From positions 186,001-250,000 of the forward strand of contig NZ_JAGGOI010000006.1 of the NCBI RefSeq assembly GCF_018614585.1: DNA of 64,000 nt. The letters are read 5' to 3'. Below are positions 42,607-51,542 of this stretch, piece by piece. The number at the start of each line of letters is the position of its first letter. Within the stretch, counting starts at the first letter, position 1. The DNA is from Streptomyces sp. ISL-1. GTDB taxonomy: Bacteria > Actinomycetota > Actinomycetes > Streptomycetales > Streptomycetaceae. A program made the translations under genes and the position numbers. The notes under the pieces were generated by a model that was not told the origin of the DNA, searched no databases, and saw nothing but the letters and a program-made list of their open reading frames with translations.

Positions 42607-43557
42607 GTGACCTCATCCACCGCAGCCACGGCACAGAGCGACCGGGCGGACCGTCCCACGGTGGCGGTGCTCGGCACCGGCATCATGGGCGCCGGGATGG
42701 CACGCAACCTGCTCCGCAGCGGCCTGCCGGTCCGCGCGTGGAACCGTACGCGGGCGAAAGCGGAAGCACTCGTGGCCGACGGAGCGTACTGTGCCGAATC
42801 GCCGGCCGACGCCGTCACCGGCGCGGACGTGGTGCTGACCATGCTCACCGACGGACCGCGGGTGCTCGCGGCCATGCGGGAGGCGAGCGGGGGTCTCTCC
42901 CCTGGAACGGTGTGGGCGCAGTCGGCCACCGTGGGGGACGCCGCCACCGCCGAGCTGGCCGACTTCGCGCGACAGTTCGGCCTCACCTTTGTCGACGCAC
43001 CTGTTCTCGGCTCGAAGGAGGCCGCGGAAGCAGGGCAGTTGCTGGTCCTGGCCGCGGGTCAGGACAGCGCCCGCGGAATTCTCGCGCCGGTCTTCGACGC
43101 CGTTGGCCGGCGCACCACGTGGGTCGGCGACGACGGCTCCAGTGGGGCCGCCAGCAGGCTCAAGCTCGTCCTGAACAGCTGGGTCGGCGCGCTGACACAT
43201 GCCACGGGTGAGGCGATCGCCCTTGCGCGGGGCCTCGGCGTCGATCCGCGGGCCCTCCTCGACGGCGTGTCCGGCGGACCGCTGGACAACGGGTACTTGC
43301 GGGCCAAGTCCGCGGTAATCCTCAGTGGCGACTACACGCCGAGCTTTTCGGTCGCCAACGCGCTCAAGGACGCGCGGCTGATCGTCGAAGCGGGGGAGCG
43401 GGCGGGCGTACGCCTGGATGTCGCGCGGGCGGGAGTGGCGCGCTTCGAGCGGCTGGAGCGCCGGGGACAGGGCGATCGCGACATGGCGGCCACCTATTTG
43501 GCGTCCTTCGACGAAGGCCAAGAGCCTTCCCCGGGCGCCCTGGACGGCCGGCGCTAG
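42607..43557 (+). CDS. NAD(P)-dependent 3-hydroxyisobutyrate dehydrogenase-like oxidoreductase
   Basis: A 316-residue beta-hydroxyacid dehydrogenase. The N-terminal nucleotide motif VLGTGIMGAGMARNLL (after a 20-residue leader), the substrate-binding FVDAPVLGSKEAAEAGQL and the catalytic lysine region SRLKLVLNSWVG define the HIBADH/6-phosphogluconate-like family. The substrate is not fixed and may be a hydroxy acid or an imine. The GTG at 42607 is chosen because the downstream motif spacing fits. The stop shares CTAG with the convergent GH38 gene, so the two genes overlap tail to tail by four bases. Confidence 0.88.
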   Translation: MTSSTAATAQSDRADRPTVAVLGTGIMGAGMARNLLRSGLPVRAWNRTRAKAEALVADGAYCAESPADAVTGADVVLTMLTDGPRVLAAMREASGGLSPGTVWAQSATVGDAATAELADFARQFGLTFVDAPVLGSKEAAEAGQLLVLAAGQDSARGILAPVFDAVGRRTTWVGDDGSSGAASRLKLVLNSWVGALTHATGEAIALARGLGVDPRALLDGVSGGPLDNGYLRAKSAVILSGDYTPSFSVANALKDARLIVEAGERAGVRLDVARAGVARFERLERRGQGDRDMAATYLASFDEGQEPSPGALDGRR

Positions 43558-46500
43558 GCCCGTGAAAGACGCAGCGTCAGGATCTGGAACGGGCGCAGCG
43601 TCAGCGCCACCCCGCCGTCCGCGACGGTGACCGGTTCGTCCGGCAGCGGACGCTCCAGCAGATCCGTGACCTGCGCCCCGGCCAGCGGGAAGCCCGTTCG
43701 CAAGGTCGCCTTGGCCCGGCCACCGACGCATTCGTAGAGCCGTACGACCACATCGCCCGAGCGGTCGTCCGCGAGCTTCACCGCCTCGACCGTTACAGCG
43801 GGGTTGTCGCTGCTCACCACCGGCTCGATGCTCCCGGCCGCCTGTGCCACCCGCAGCGGCAGGTTGAGCGCGTACCCCTCCGCGATCGCGTCCTGGACCG
43901 TCGCGCCCGGCAGCAGCGCGTAGGTGAAGCGATGGGTGCCCTGGTCGGCCTGGGGGTCCGGGACGCGGGGTGCGCGCACCAGGCTGAGGCGGACCGTGGT
44001 GGTCGTGCCGCCGTCGTCCCGCGTGGTGCGGGTGACATCGTGTCCGTACGTCGAATCGTTGATGACGGCGACTCCGTAGCCGGGCTCCGCGACATGTACC
44101 CACCGGTGGCCGTACACCTCGAAACGGGCCGCTTCCCAGCTGGTGTTGGTGTGGGTGGGCCGGTGGACATGGCCGAACTGGATCTCCGCCGTGGCCCTGT
44201 CGGCCCGGACGTCGATCGGGAAGGCCGCCTTGAGGATCTTCTCGGCCTCGTGCCACTCGATCTCGGTCGCTACGTCCACACGTCGGCTGCCCGCCCGGAC
44301 CGTGACGGTCTGCACGATGCGCGAGCCCTTGCCGAAGGCGCGCTCGACCCGCACCGCGCCGACCAGCGGTCCGCTCCCGACGACCGTGACCGACTCGGTG
44401 TCGAGCAGATCGGTGAAGCGGTTCCTGTAGTGCTTGTCGATGTCCCAGGCATCCCAGTGGTTGGGCAGGTCGCCGTGCAGCCGCAGATGGTTTCCGGGGG
44501 CGGCGAGGACCTCACGGTCGGCGACCAGATCCCGCACGGACGCCAGCGTGCCGTCGTCCGCGACGGTGACGCGGACAAGGCCGTTGTCGAGCGTACGGCC
44601 GGTCACGGACACCGGCCGTGGGGCTTCACCGGCGCCGACGGGGGCGCTGCCGCTCGCCGGAACCTCTGTGTGGACGGGGGCACCGTCCGGGCCGGTGATC
44701 ACCTCGGCGCGAGCACGCGGGCTCGTGTTGAAGACGTACGGGCTCCCGGACCCCAGGGCGGACAGGGCATCGCCGGTCAGCGCCTCCAGCTCCCGCGCCA
44801 CCCGCGCGTACTCCGCCTCCGCCTCGCGGTGCACCCAGGCGATCGACGAGCCGGGCAGGATGTCGTGGAACTGGTGCAGCAGGACCGTCTTCCACAGCCG
44901 GTCGAGCTTCTCGTACGGGTAGTCGTAGCCCGGCGCGTGCAGCGCGGCCGCGGTCGCCCACAACTCGGCCTCGCGCAGCCCGTGTTCACTGCGGCGGTTG
45001 CCCTGCTTGGTGCGGGCCTGCGAGGTGTAGGTGGCGCGGTGCAGCTCCAGATAGAGCTCGCCGGACCATACGGGCGCGTCCGGGTACTCCGCTCGCGCCG
45101 CCTCGAAGAACGCGTCCGGGTGCTCGACCTTGACCTTCGCCGAGCCTTCGAGGTCGGCGAGACGCCGCGCGCGCTCCATCATTTCGCGGGTGGGGCCGCC
45201 ACCGCCGTCGCCGTGCCCGAACGGCGCCAGCGAGCGGGTACCGCGGCCCTTGTCCTGGTAGTTGCGCACGGCGTGCGCCATTTGCCTGCCGGAGAACTCG
45301 ACGTTGTAGGTGTCCACCGGCGGGAAGTGCGTGAAGATCCGCGAGCCGTCGATGCCCTCCCACCAGAACGTGTGGTGGGGCAGCTTGTTGGTCTGGTTCC
45401 AGGACAGCTTCTGGGTGAGGAACCACTCGTTGCCGGCCAGCTTCGCCAGCTGCGGATAGGCCGCGTTGTAGCCGAAGGAGTCCGGCAGCCAGACGCCCTT
45501 GGTCTCGACGCCGAAGTGCTCCATGAAGAAGCGCTTGCCGTGGACGAACTGGCGGGCAATGGCCTCGCCGCCGGGCAGATTGCCGTCGGACTCCACCCAC
45601 ATGCCGCCGACCGGCGCCCACTGGCCGTCCGCGACGGCCTTCTTGATGCGCTCCCACACCCGCGGGTAGTTGTCGCGGACCCACTCGTACTGCTGGGCCT
45701 GCGAGCAGGCGAAGACGAACTCCTCGTACTCCTCGGCCAGTGCGGTGACATTGGAGAAGGTGCGGGACGTCTTGCGCTTGGTCTCGCGGATCGGCCACAG
45801 CCAGGCGCTGTCGATGTGCGCATGACCGACGGCCGACATGGTGTGGGCGCTGGCGTGCGCGGGCTGCCGCAGCACCGGCCGCAGCAGCTCTCGTACGTCC
45901 GCCGCCGTGCCGGAGATGTCGTCCAGGTCCAGCGCGTCCAGCGCGCGGTCGAGCGCGTGCATGATCTCGTGCCTGCGCGGCTCGTGCTCGCCGAGCTCCA
46001 GCATCAGCTCGCGCAGCACCTGCACATCGAGCGAGAGGTGCCAGACGTCCTCGTCGAGTACGGCGAGGTCGGCGCGGGCGAAGGTGTAGAGAGGCTCGCG
46101 GCCGGCGGTGGCCTTGTCGCCGAGCGGGGTCGGGCGGAAGCCGCCTGCCAGGATATCGGGGTTGGACGCGGCCTCGAGGAGGTAGTCGATCCGCTCGCCG
46201 CCCGCCGCGGGGTTGGCGATCGGCACGTACTGGTTCTGCGGGTTGACCGCCTTGAGTGGGCTGCCGTCCAGGGTGTGGACGAGGGCCTCGGCCTGGTTGC
46301 CCGGCCAGGGGCCGGTGAAGCCGAGGTCGAAGACGGCCTCGACGCGACGGCCAACCCAATGGGCGGGGACTTCGCCGCGGACCCTGAACCAGGTCGTGCC
46401 CCAGGGCGGGCCCCACGGCGTGCCCATCGCGAACGGCTCGTACGTCTGCGACGCGGCCTCGGCGAAGGGCACCGGCTCGTCCGGGGCCTGCCATGCCGTG

Positions 46501-46598
46501 ACGTCGAAGGGGAGCGAGGCGGCGTGGACGGCGGGCTGGATGCGCTGCTGGAGGACGCGCTCGACGCGATCCTCGATGCGACGGCGTTCATCATGCAT
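43554..46598 (-). CDS. GH38-family alpha-mannosidase
   Basis: A 1014-residue cytoplasmic glycosidase of family GH38. It shows the zinc-binding HIDSAWLWPIRETKRK and the nucleophile-bearing GVWLPDSFGYNAAYPQL (the first aspartate is the likely nucleophile), then the alpha-mannosidase middle domain and the beta-rich C-terminal domains (NHLRLHGDLPNHWDAWDIDK). No signal peptide is present. It would trim mannosyl units from imported oligosaccharides. The gene is the last of a DeoR-GH4-GH38 operon. GH4 ends nine bases upstream. Confidence 0.92.
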   Translation of the reverse strand: MHDERRRIEDRVERVLQQRIQPAVHAASLPFDVTAWQAPDEPVPFAEAASQTYEPFAMGTPWGPPWGTTWFRVRGEVPAHWVGRRVEAVFDLGFTGPWPGNQAEALVHTLDGSPLKAVNPQNQYVPIANPAAGGERIDYLLEAASNPDILAGGFRPTPLGDKATAGREPLYTFARADLAVLDEDVWHLSLDVQVLRELMLELGEHEPRRHEIMHALDRALDALDLDDISGTAADVRELLRPVLRQPAHASAHTMSAVGHAHIDSAWLWPIRETKRKTSRTFSNVTALAEEYEEFVFACSQAQQYEWVRDNYPRVWERIKKAVADGQWAPVGGMWVESDGNLPGGEAIARQFVHGKRFFMEHFGVETKGVWLPDSFGYNAAYPQLAKLAGNEWFLTQKLSWNQTNKLPHHTFWWEGIDGSRIFTHFPPVDTYNVEFSGRQMAHAVRNYQDKGRGTRSLAPFGHGDGGGGPTREMMERARRLADLEGSAKVKVEHPDAFFEAARAEYPDAPVWSGELYLELHRATYTSQARTKQGNRRSEHGLREAELWATAAALHAPGYDYPYEKLDRLWKTVLLHQFHDILPGSSIAWVHREAEAEYARVARELEALTGDALSALGSGSPYVFNTSPRARAEVITGPDGAPVHTEVPASGSAPVGAGEAPRPVSVTGRTLDNGLVRVTVADDGTLASVRDLVADREVLAAPGNHLRLHGDLPNHWDAWDIDKHYRNRFTDLLDTESVTVVGSGPLVGAVRVERAFGKGSRIVQTVTVRAGSRRVDVATEIEWHEAEKILKAAFPIDVRADRATAEIQFGHVHRPTHTNTSWEAARFEVYGHRWVHVAEPGYGVAVINDSTYGHDVTRTTRDDGGTTTTVRLSLVRAPRVPDPQADQGTHRFTYALLPGATVQDAIAEGYALNLPLRVAQAAGSIEPVVSSDNPAVTVEAVKLADDRSGDVVVRLYECVGGRAKATLRTGFPLAGAQVTDLLERPLPDEPVTVADGGVALTLRPFQILTLRLSRA

Positions 46599-46607
46599 GT
46601 GCGGCTC

Positions 46608-47948
46608 CTACCTCAGGTACGCGAGCGCGGGGTGGACGCTGGTGTAGCCGTCGACGAGACGGCGGGCGACGGTCACGGAATCGACGAGGGGATGCAGGGC
46701 GAAGGCCTTCACAGCGGTCGCACGCGAGCCGCTGTCGGCCGCCGCCAGGACCTCGCGCTCGACGGCCTTGACGGCGCAGACCAGTCCGGCGGCGTGCGGC
46801 GGCAGCGGGGAGACGGAGACCGGGTGCGCGCCGTTCGCGTCGACGAAGCAGGGCACTTCGACGACCGCCTCCTCGTCCAGCACGGAAAGCGTCATGCGGT
46901 TACGGACGTTGAGGATGAGCGTCGTGCGCCGGTTGTGCGCGATGGCCCGCATCAGGGCAAGGGCGACCTGCTCGTAGCCGCCGGACTCCAGGTCGCGGGC
47001 ATCGCGCTCGCCGGCCCCCGCGGCCTCGCGGTTGTGCGCCATGTAGGTCGCCTCCCGCTCGGCGCGGGTACGGTCCCAGGTCGCCAGGGCCGGGGCGTCG
47101 GGCCGCTCCATCTCCGCGTAGAACCGGGCCTGTTGCTCATGGAGGAAGGCCCCGCGGGTCTGCTTCGCCTCCTGGTAGGCGCGTACCGCCTCGCGGTTGA
47201 AGTAGTAGTAGTGCAGATATTCGTTGGGGATCGCGCCGAGGGAGCGCAGCCAGTCGGGGCCGAAGAGCTTGCCCTCCTCGAAGGAGCCGAGCAGCTCGGG
47301 GTCGGCGAGCAGCCGGGGCAGTTCGTCGCGGCCCTCGACGCGCAGGCCGCGCAGCCAGCCGAGGTGGTTGAGGCCCGCGTAGTCGATCCACGCGGTGTCG
47401 GGGTCCGCGCCCAGCGCGCGGGCGACCCGGCGGCCGAGGCCCACCGGAGAGTCGCAGATGCCGATGACGCGGTCGCCGAGGTGCCGGGCCATGGCCTCGG
47501 TGACCAGACCGGCCGGGTTGGTGAAGTTGATGACCCAGGCGTCGGGGGCAAGCCGGGCGACCCGGCGCGCGATGTCGACGGCGACCGGGACGGTGCGCAG
47601 TCCGTACGCGATGCCGCCCGCGCCGACCGTCTCCTGACCCAGCACGCCCTCGGCAAGCGCGATCCGTTCGTCGGCCGCGCGACCTTCGAGGCCGCCGACG
47701 CGGATCGCGGAGAATACGAAGTCGGCGCCGCGCAGGGCCTCGTCGAGGTCGGTGGTGACGGTGACCCGCGGGGCGTCCGGCACGCCTTTCGCCTGATCGG
47801 CGAGGACGCGCGCGATCGCGGCCAGCCGGCCGGCGTCCAGGTCGTGCAGGGTTACCTGGGTGATACGGCCCTCGGCGTGATCGCCGAGCAGAGCGCCGTA
47901 CACCAGCGGCAGCCTGAAGCCCCCGCCGCCGAGGATCGTGAGCCTCAT
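46608..47948 (-). CDS. GH4-family NAD/Mn-dependent glycosidase (6-phospho-beta-glucosidase-like)
   Basis: A 446-residue enzyme of family GH4, which cleaves glycosides by a redox mechanism with NAD and a divalent metal. The N-terminus ILGGGGFRLPLVYGAL is the nucleotide-binding loop, INFTNPAGLVTEAM and ICDSPVGLGRR carry the metal-ligand cysteine, and YAGLNHLGWLRG carries the metal-ligand histidine. The best match is the 6-phospho-beta-glucosidase branch, but the substrate (phosphorylated or not) is open. It overlaps the DeoR regulator by four bases and leads to GH38. Confidence 0.9.
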   Translation of the reverse strand: MRLTILGGGGFRLPLVYGALLGDHAEGRITQVTLHDLDAGRLAAIARVLADQAKGVPDAPRVTVTTDLDEALRGADFVFSAIRVGGLEGRAADERIALAEGVLGQETVGAGGIAYGLRTVPVAVDIARRVARLAPDAWVINFTNPAGLVTEAMARHLGDRVIGICDSPVGLGRRVARALGADPDTAWIDYAGLNHLGWLRGLRVEGRDELPRLLADPELLGSFEEGKLFGPDWLRSLGAIPNEYLHYYYFNREAVRAYQEAKQTRGAFLHEQQARFYAEMERPDAPALATWDRTRAEREATYMAHNREAAGAGERDARDLESGGYEQVALALMRAIAHNRRTTLILNVRNRMTLSVLDEEAVVEVPCFVDANGAHPVSVSPLPPHAAGLVCAVKAVEREVLAAADSGSRATAVKAFALHPLVDSVTVARRLVDGYTSVHPALAYLR

Positions 47949-48694
47949 ACCTCAACCACCTTCACTCCTGCCTCGTCGAACGCCACGCGGGTCGCCGGGT
48001 GCGCGGGTGCGTTGGTCACGACTGTGTCGAGGGCCGCCGGGCCGCACACCTTGGCCATGCCTGTGCCGGGGAACTTGCCCGCGTCGGCGAGGAGTACCAC
48101 CGAGTCCGCGGCGGCGATCATCGCCCGCTTGACCGGGACCTCGATCACCGTGGTGTCCATGACCTGGCCGTCGGGACGGATGCCGCTCGTGCCCAGGAAC
48201 AGCCAGTCCGCGTGCAGCTGGCGGAGGTTGTCCTCGGTGAGGAAGCCGATCAGGGAGCGGTACTCCCGCCGGACCATCCCGCCGAGCAGTATCAGCTCGA
48301 TCCCGGTGTCGTCCGCCAGCTCCTCGTAGACCACCAGATTGCTGGTGATCACGGTCAGTCTGCGACCGTGCAGCTGCCGGGCCAGGCGGTAGGCGGTGGT
48401 GCCGATGTCGAGGAGGACGGACTGCCCCTCCTCGATCATGGCCGCGGCCCGCACCGCTATCGCGTCCTTCTCCGGGACCCTGATCTCGGCCACCTCGGCG
48501 AACGGCTGATCGCCCTCCTCGACCGCGGCTCCCCCGTGGACGCGCGTGAGCAGGCCCTCCTCCTCCAGCTTGACCAGGTCGCGCCGGACGGTCGCGGGGC
48601 TCACGCCGAGCTGGTCGGACAGGTCGGTTACTGCTGCGGGGCCGCCTGATCGCAGGGCTCGCAGGATGAGTTGATGTCGCCGCTCAGCCAGCAC
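47945..48694 (-). CDS. DeoR/GlpR-family transcriptional repressor
   Basis: A 249-residue regulator. The N-terminal helix-turn-helix has TDLSDQLGVSPATVRRDLVK and LEEEGLLTRVHGGA, the hallmark of the DeoR family. The C-terminal sugar-phosphate isomerase-like sensor has DIGTTAYRLARQL and FLGTSGI. It should repress its own operon and be released by a sugar phosphate. The GTG at 48694 is chosen as start, and a TTG at 48721 is also in frame. The stop overlaps the GH4 start by ATGA. An AT-rich tract just upstream is the likely operator region. Confidence 0.88.
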   Translation of the reverse strand: MLAERRHQLILRALRSGGPAAVTDLSDQLGVSPATVRRDLVKLEEEGLLTRVHGGAAVEEGDQPFAEVAEIRVPEKDAIAVRAAAMIEEGQSVLLDIGTTAYRLARQLHGRRLTVITSNLVVYEELADDTGIELILLGGMVRREYRSLIGFLTEDNLRQLHADWLFLGTSGIRPDGQVMDTTVIEVPVKRAMIAAADSVVLLADAGKFPGTGMAKVCGPAALDTVVTNAPAHPATRVAFDEAGVKVVEV

Positions 48695-48715
48695 ACCGGA
48701 AACGCTACTCGTCAG

Positions 48716-48775
48716 TCTCAAGCATTTCTATGCGTCTTTTTGCTCGACTCTTGCCAATGCTGCGCGCCGGGCGCG
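48716..48775. promoter_or_regulatory. AT-rich putative promoter/operator of the DeoR-GH4-GH38 operon
   Basis: About 60 bases (with AGCATTTCTATGCGTC and TTTTTGCTCGACTCTTGCC) have far lower GC than the rest of the window. They lie just before the DeoR start codon. On the minus strand the pieces GAGCAAAAAGACG and GCATAGAAATGC suggest direct or inverted half-sites, but no unique operator can be fixed. Confidence 0.45.
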
Positions 48776-49059
48776 CGATCCCGTGACGCGCTCGTGCCGC
48801 GGGTCTGTCCGTACAGCACCACACCGTGGCAGGCGCAGCTCAAGGCGTGCACGGCACGACTGGGGCATGGTGATGACCGGCGCGCTCCTCGCACTGATAC
48901 CGCTGGCGGCCGTCTTCGCGATCGGCGCCCGTCAGGTGATCGCCGACCTGGCCGAGGGAGCCATCCGCCGATGCTGTCCGTACGTCCCTTGGGAACGCCC
49001 GAGATCCCGTCCTGGCGGCGCCTGCCGATGCGCGCCGTGGACCGCTGTCCCGGAAGTCT
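48776..49059. other. Gap between DeoR and glycolipid-binding genes
   Basis: About 280 bases hold no confident gene. Near 48775 the GCGCGCCGGGCGCGC dyad could be a hairpin. A weak rightward frame from 48867 begins MVMTGALLALIPLAAVFAIG and may be the start of a lost membrane protein. Confidence 0.5.
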
Positions 49060-49121
49060 CTATGGCCGGGGCCGTCCCGGGCTCAGTGACAGCCGGTGCG
49101 CCAGACCCTGGTAGTCGATGA
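48867..49121 (+). other. Weak 84-residue frame with a membrane-like N-terminus
   Basis: From an ATG at 48867 about 22 residues form a plausible hydrophobic helix (TGALLALIPLAAVFAIGAR) followed by RQVIADLAEGAIRRCCPYVP. The rest is random-looking and runs through the 3' end of the glycolipid-binding gene on the other strand. There is no good ribosome binding site. It may be a decayed small membrane-protein gene, or chance. Confidence 0.25.
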
Positions 49122-49647
49122 CGAGGCCGTCCCCGTCGAACTCCACATCCCTGCGGTAGTCGCCCGAAGTGAACCGGATACGCGCACCCGTCTCGGTGTG
49201 TGCGAGGTGGGTGTAGGTCTGCTGTGACGCGTGCACGGTCAGATCCGGCACCGAGACCCAGGCCATCAGGAACGTCCGCTCGCCCGGCCCCAGTTGGAGG
49301 GCGTGTCGCAGCACCGGCATGGTGTTGGTGAGGGGGCACAGCCCGAGGTCGCAGTCGAGCGCGCCGTCGACCTCGGGCAGCGGCTCCCCGTTCGCGGTCC
49401 ACCTGCCGTGCCCGTCGTGCAGCAGAGCCAGTTCGCGCGAACCCGTGGCGGTCGCGGCGCGCACATGCAGCTCGCGGGTGACGAAGTCCTCGCCGGTGTC
49501 GAGGTCGTACGAGATCCAGTGCACCTCCGGCCGGGTTCCGACCGCGCGTCCGCGGGCCTTCAGGGTCGTGCCACGGATCTCGATCCAGGAGGTCTCGTAC
49601 CCCAGGCTCTCCGTGACTTCCCAGGTGACGACGTGAGAGGTGACCAT
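49060..49647 (-). CDS. Putative glycolipid-binding family protein
   Basis: A 195-residue soluble protein whose wording (RAVGTRPEVHWISYDLDT, LHVRAATATGSRELALLHDG, and ALDCDLGLCPLTNTMPVLRH) matches the putative glycolipid-binding domain family. Members are predicted to bind glycolipids in a beta-barrel; the ligand is not known. The ATG is close to a poor ribosome binding site. Its upstream neighbour is the PfpI remnant on the plus strand. A role in cell-envelope lipid handling would fit the neighbouring DUF2993 protein, but that is speculative. Confidence 0.85.
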   Translation of the reverse strand: MVTSHVVTWEVTESLGYETSWIEIRGTTLKARGRAVGTRPEVHWISYDLDTGEDFVTRELHVRAATATGSRELALLHDGHGRWTANGEPLPEVDGALDCDLGLCPLTNTMPVLRHALQLGPGERTFLMAWVSVPDLTVHASQQTYTHLAHTETGARIRFTSGDYRRDVEFDGDGLVIDYQGLAHRLSLSPGRPRP

Positions 49648-49727
49648 GCCTCACCCTAACGAGCCGGAGTGCTCACCGGCTGGGAGCCTCGCGCAGCGGA
49701 TGGTCGTGGACCAGTGCCGGATGGGGG

Positions 49728-49910
49728 TTGTCCGACGCGCCCGACCTGGCCGTCGACGCGCTTCTGCAAGGTGCTCATCGCCGCCCCGGATTCCGGCAAG
49801 CCGCTCGGCGTGGTGTGCCAAGGGTGGTCGTGGAGCGCAACCTTGTCATCGGCCAGAACCCCGCTTCGTCCGCCCCGGTCGCCGCCGAGATCCTCAAGGT
49901 CCTGGGCTGA
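49728..49910 (+). pseudogene. C-terminal remnant of a DJ-1/PfpI-type gene
   Basis: The last 28 codons of this frame read VVVERNLVIGQNPASSAPVA and then AEILKVLG and stop. This is the conserved C-terminus of DJ-1/PfpI proteins (D/E-R/G-N-L-V-T-G-Q-N-P-A-S-S). The amino part with the cysteine elbow is missing and no start is credible. The 370-base gap between the glycolipid-binding gene and DUF2993 therefore holds a decayed paralogue of the 22.2 kb PfpI gene. Confidence 0.65.
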
Positions 49911-50019
49911 GGCGCTGACGCGGGCCGACAGACGACGGCTCGCCGATCTTTGGCTCAAACCATTGCGTACGCACAGTAGGACTTGCGTTCGAGGGTGGCC
50001 CGCATGGTGGGATGAGCCG

Positions 50020-51240
50020 ATGCGACCCCCCACACGCATATCAGCGCATTCAAGAAATCCGTACGAAGAACTCGCTCAACTGGCAGACCCGGAGCCCGAT
50101 TACGCCAATTACGTCCCACGGGACCCGCTGGAGCTCGGACTCACCTCGGACCTCGACGACGAGGACGACTGGTCACCGCCCAACCACCGCGGCAAGAGCC
50201 GTTTGGCGGCTCTGCCCGCGGTGGTGAAGGTGACCGTCGCGGCGCTCCTGTGCACCGTCTGCCTGCTGCTCGCCGACCGGCTCGCGGAGGCATACGCGCA
50301 GAGCAAGGCGGCGGACAAGCTCCAGCAGTCGCTCGGACTCGCCACCAGGCCGGACGTGGACATCCACGGCTTCCCCTTCCTCACCCAGCTCCTCGACGAG
50401 CGGATCGACCAGGTCGACGTCACCGTGCCGGACGTCTCCGCCGACCGCGTCTCGCTCGCCGAAGTACGGGCCACCGCCAAGGACGTACGCATCGTCGGCG
50501 ATGCCCCGACCTCGATCAAGGGCGCCGTCATCGGCAGCCTCGACGGCGAGGTGCTGCTCTCCTTCGACGATCTGAGCCGCGAACTGGGCGCCTCACAGCT
50601 CCGGTTCACCGGCAGCGGCGCCGACGGTGTCCGCGTGAACGGCCAACTCACCATCGCCGGACAGGATCTGCACGTACGGGCCCAGGCGCACATCCGGCGC
50701 GACAACAGCCGGGCCCTGACCACCACACTCGACGGCATGCAGCTCGACATACCCGGTGTCGCCACCTACCGGCCGGGCAAGGATCCCGACCATTCGGGAC
50801 TGCGGCTGCACCGCGAGGCGGCCGAGCGGATCAGCCGCGAAGCAGCCCGCGCGAAGGCACTGCTGACAGTGCCCGCCATCGTGGACCGGCTCGGAGTGCC
50901 CAAGGAGCAGGTGCGCCGGGCACTGCGGAGTGAGGAGGAACTCCACCGGCTCACCGGAGCGCCGAAGTTCGCCGAGCGGCTGATGAAGGTCAACCTCGTC
51001 GACGTGGTGATCGCGCATCCGCAGCTGCTGGAGCGAGCGGGCATAGACCCCGCACTGGTCAAGGGCCTGCTCGCGGTCAGGCCGCCGGAGCTCTCGGAGC
51101 GGCTCTCCCTCTCCTTCGAGCTGCCCGACTCGCTCAGTGAGCTGCGGCTGCGGGACATCACCGTGGAGCGCGACGGCATCAAGGCTCGCGTGGTCGGATC
51201 CGGCCTGCGCGTCGGGGACGCCGCCCGACCGGGGAAGTGA
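50020..51240 (+). CDS. DUF2993 (LmeA-like) lipid-binding protein
   Basis: A 406-residue protein. About 60 N-terminal polar residues precede a single transmembrane helix (VVKVTVAALLCTVCLLLADR, about residues 67-86), then an extracytoplasmic DUF2993 domain with SLGLATRPDVDIHGFPFLTQ and LDGEVLLSFDDLSRELG. The domain is related to LmeA, a mycobacterial phospholipid-binding protein of lipomannan synthesis, so a role in envelope glycolipid transport is likely. It is located beside a glycolipid-binding-family gene. The stop codon is within an 18-bp tandem repeat. Confidence 0.87.
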   Translation: MRPPTRISAHSRNPYEELAQLADPEPDYANYVPRDPLELGLTSDLDDEDDWSPPNHRGKSRLAALPAVVKVTVAALLCTVCLLLADRLAEAYAQSKAADKLQQSLGLATRPDVDIHGFPFLTQLLDERIDQVDVTVPDVSADRVSLAEVRATAKDVRIVGDAPTSIKGAVIGSLDGEVLLSFDDLSRELGASQLRFTGSGADGVRVNGQLTIAGQDLHVRAQAHIRRDNSRALTTTLDGMQLDIPGVATYRPGKDPDHSGLRLHREAAERISREAARAKALLTVPAIVDRLGVPKEQVRRALRSEEELHRLTGAPKFAERLMKVNLVDVVIAHPQLLERAGIDPALVKGLLAVRPPELSERLSLSFELPDSLSELRLRDITVERDGIKARVVGSGLRVGDAARPGK

Positions 51241-51269
51241 GCAGGACCGGGGAAGTGAGCAGGACCGGA
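51227..51269. repeat. 18-bp tandem duplication across the DUF2993 stop codon
   Basis: GACCGGGGAAGTGAGCAG is present at 51227-51244 and again at 51245-51262, with the next seven bases beginning a third copy. The first copy contains the end of the coding sequence and the TGA stop, so the duplication repeats the stop region downstream. Confidence 0.85.
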
Positions 51270-51278
51270 GGCCGAGGG

Positions 51279-51299
51279 CCCCGCCCCGCAGGGGCGGGG
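51279..51299. terminator. Hairpin terminator after DUF2993
   Basis: CCCCGCCCC-GCA-GGGGCGGGG is a perfect 9-bp stem with a three-base loop, 39 bases after the DUF2993 stop and before the riboswitch leader. Confidence 0.85.
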
Positions 51300-51337
51300 G
51301 TGTTCCCCGCGAGGGGCAGCGCCTAGGCTGGACCGTG

Positions 51338-51542
51338 CAGTTGGTTCGCCCTGCCCGCCAGGCAGGCGCGTCGCAAGAGGGAATCCGGTGGGAATCCGGA
51401 ACTGCCCCGCAGCGGTAAGTGGGAACGACCGCCGTCATACGCACTGGATCCGGCATCGGATCCGGGAAGCGACGGCCAGTAGGTGCTCTCGTACGACACG
51501 TACGAGCAAAGCGTGCCCGCAAGTCCGAAGACCTGCCACTGC
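51338..51542 (+). promoter_or_regulatory. Cobalamin (B12) riboswitch upstream of metE
   Basis: The leader has the conserved elements of the AdoCbl class in order: AAGAGGGAATCCGGTG (start of P3/J3-4), GGAACTGCCCCGCAGCGGTA, the GGGAAGCGACGGCCAGTAGG P7-like region, and the B12-box AAGTCCGAAGACCTGCCACT (51521-51540). P1 closes with the GTGCAGTTGG region. It should lower metE expression when cobalamin is plentiful, because MetH can then make methionine. The region 51543-51706 would contain the expression platform. A typical Streptomyces metE control. Confidence 0.93.

Noticed and set aside
43932-48329. A 1465-codon open frame on the plus strand opposite GH38, GH4 and DeoR
   Set aside because: It is the antisense of three clear genes. 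High third-position GC leaves the opposite frame open. Its translation has no domain pattern and is full of low-complexity Arg/Val/Gly runs.
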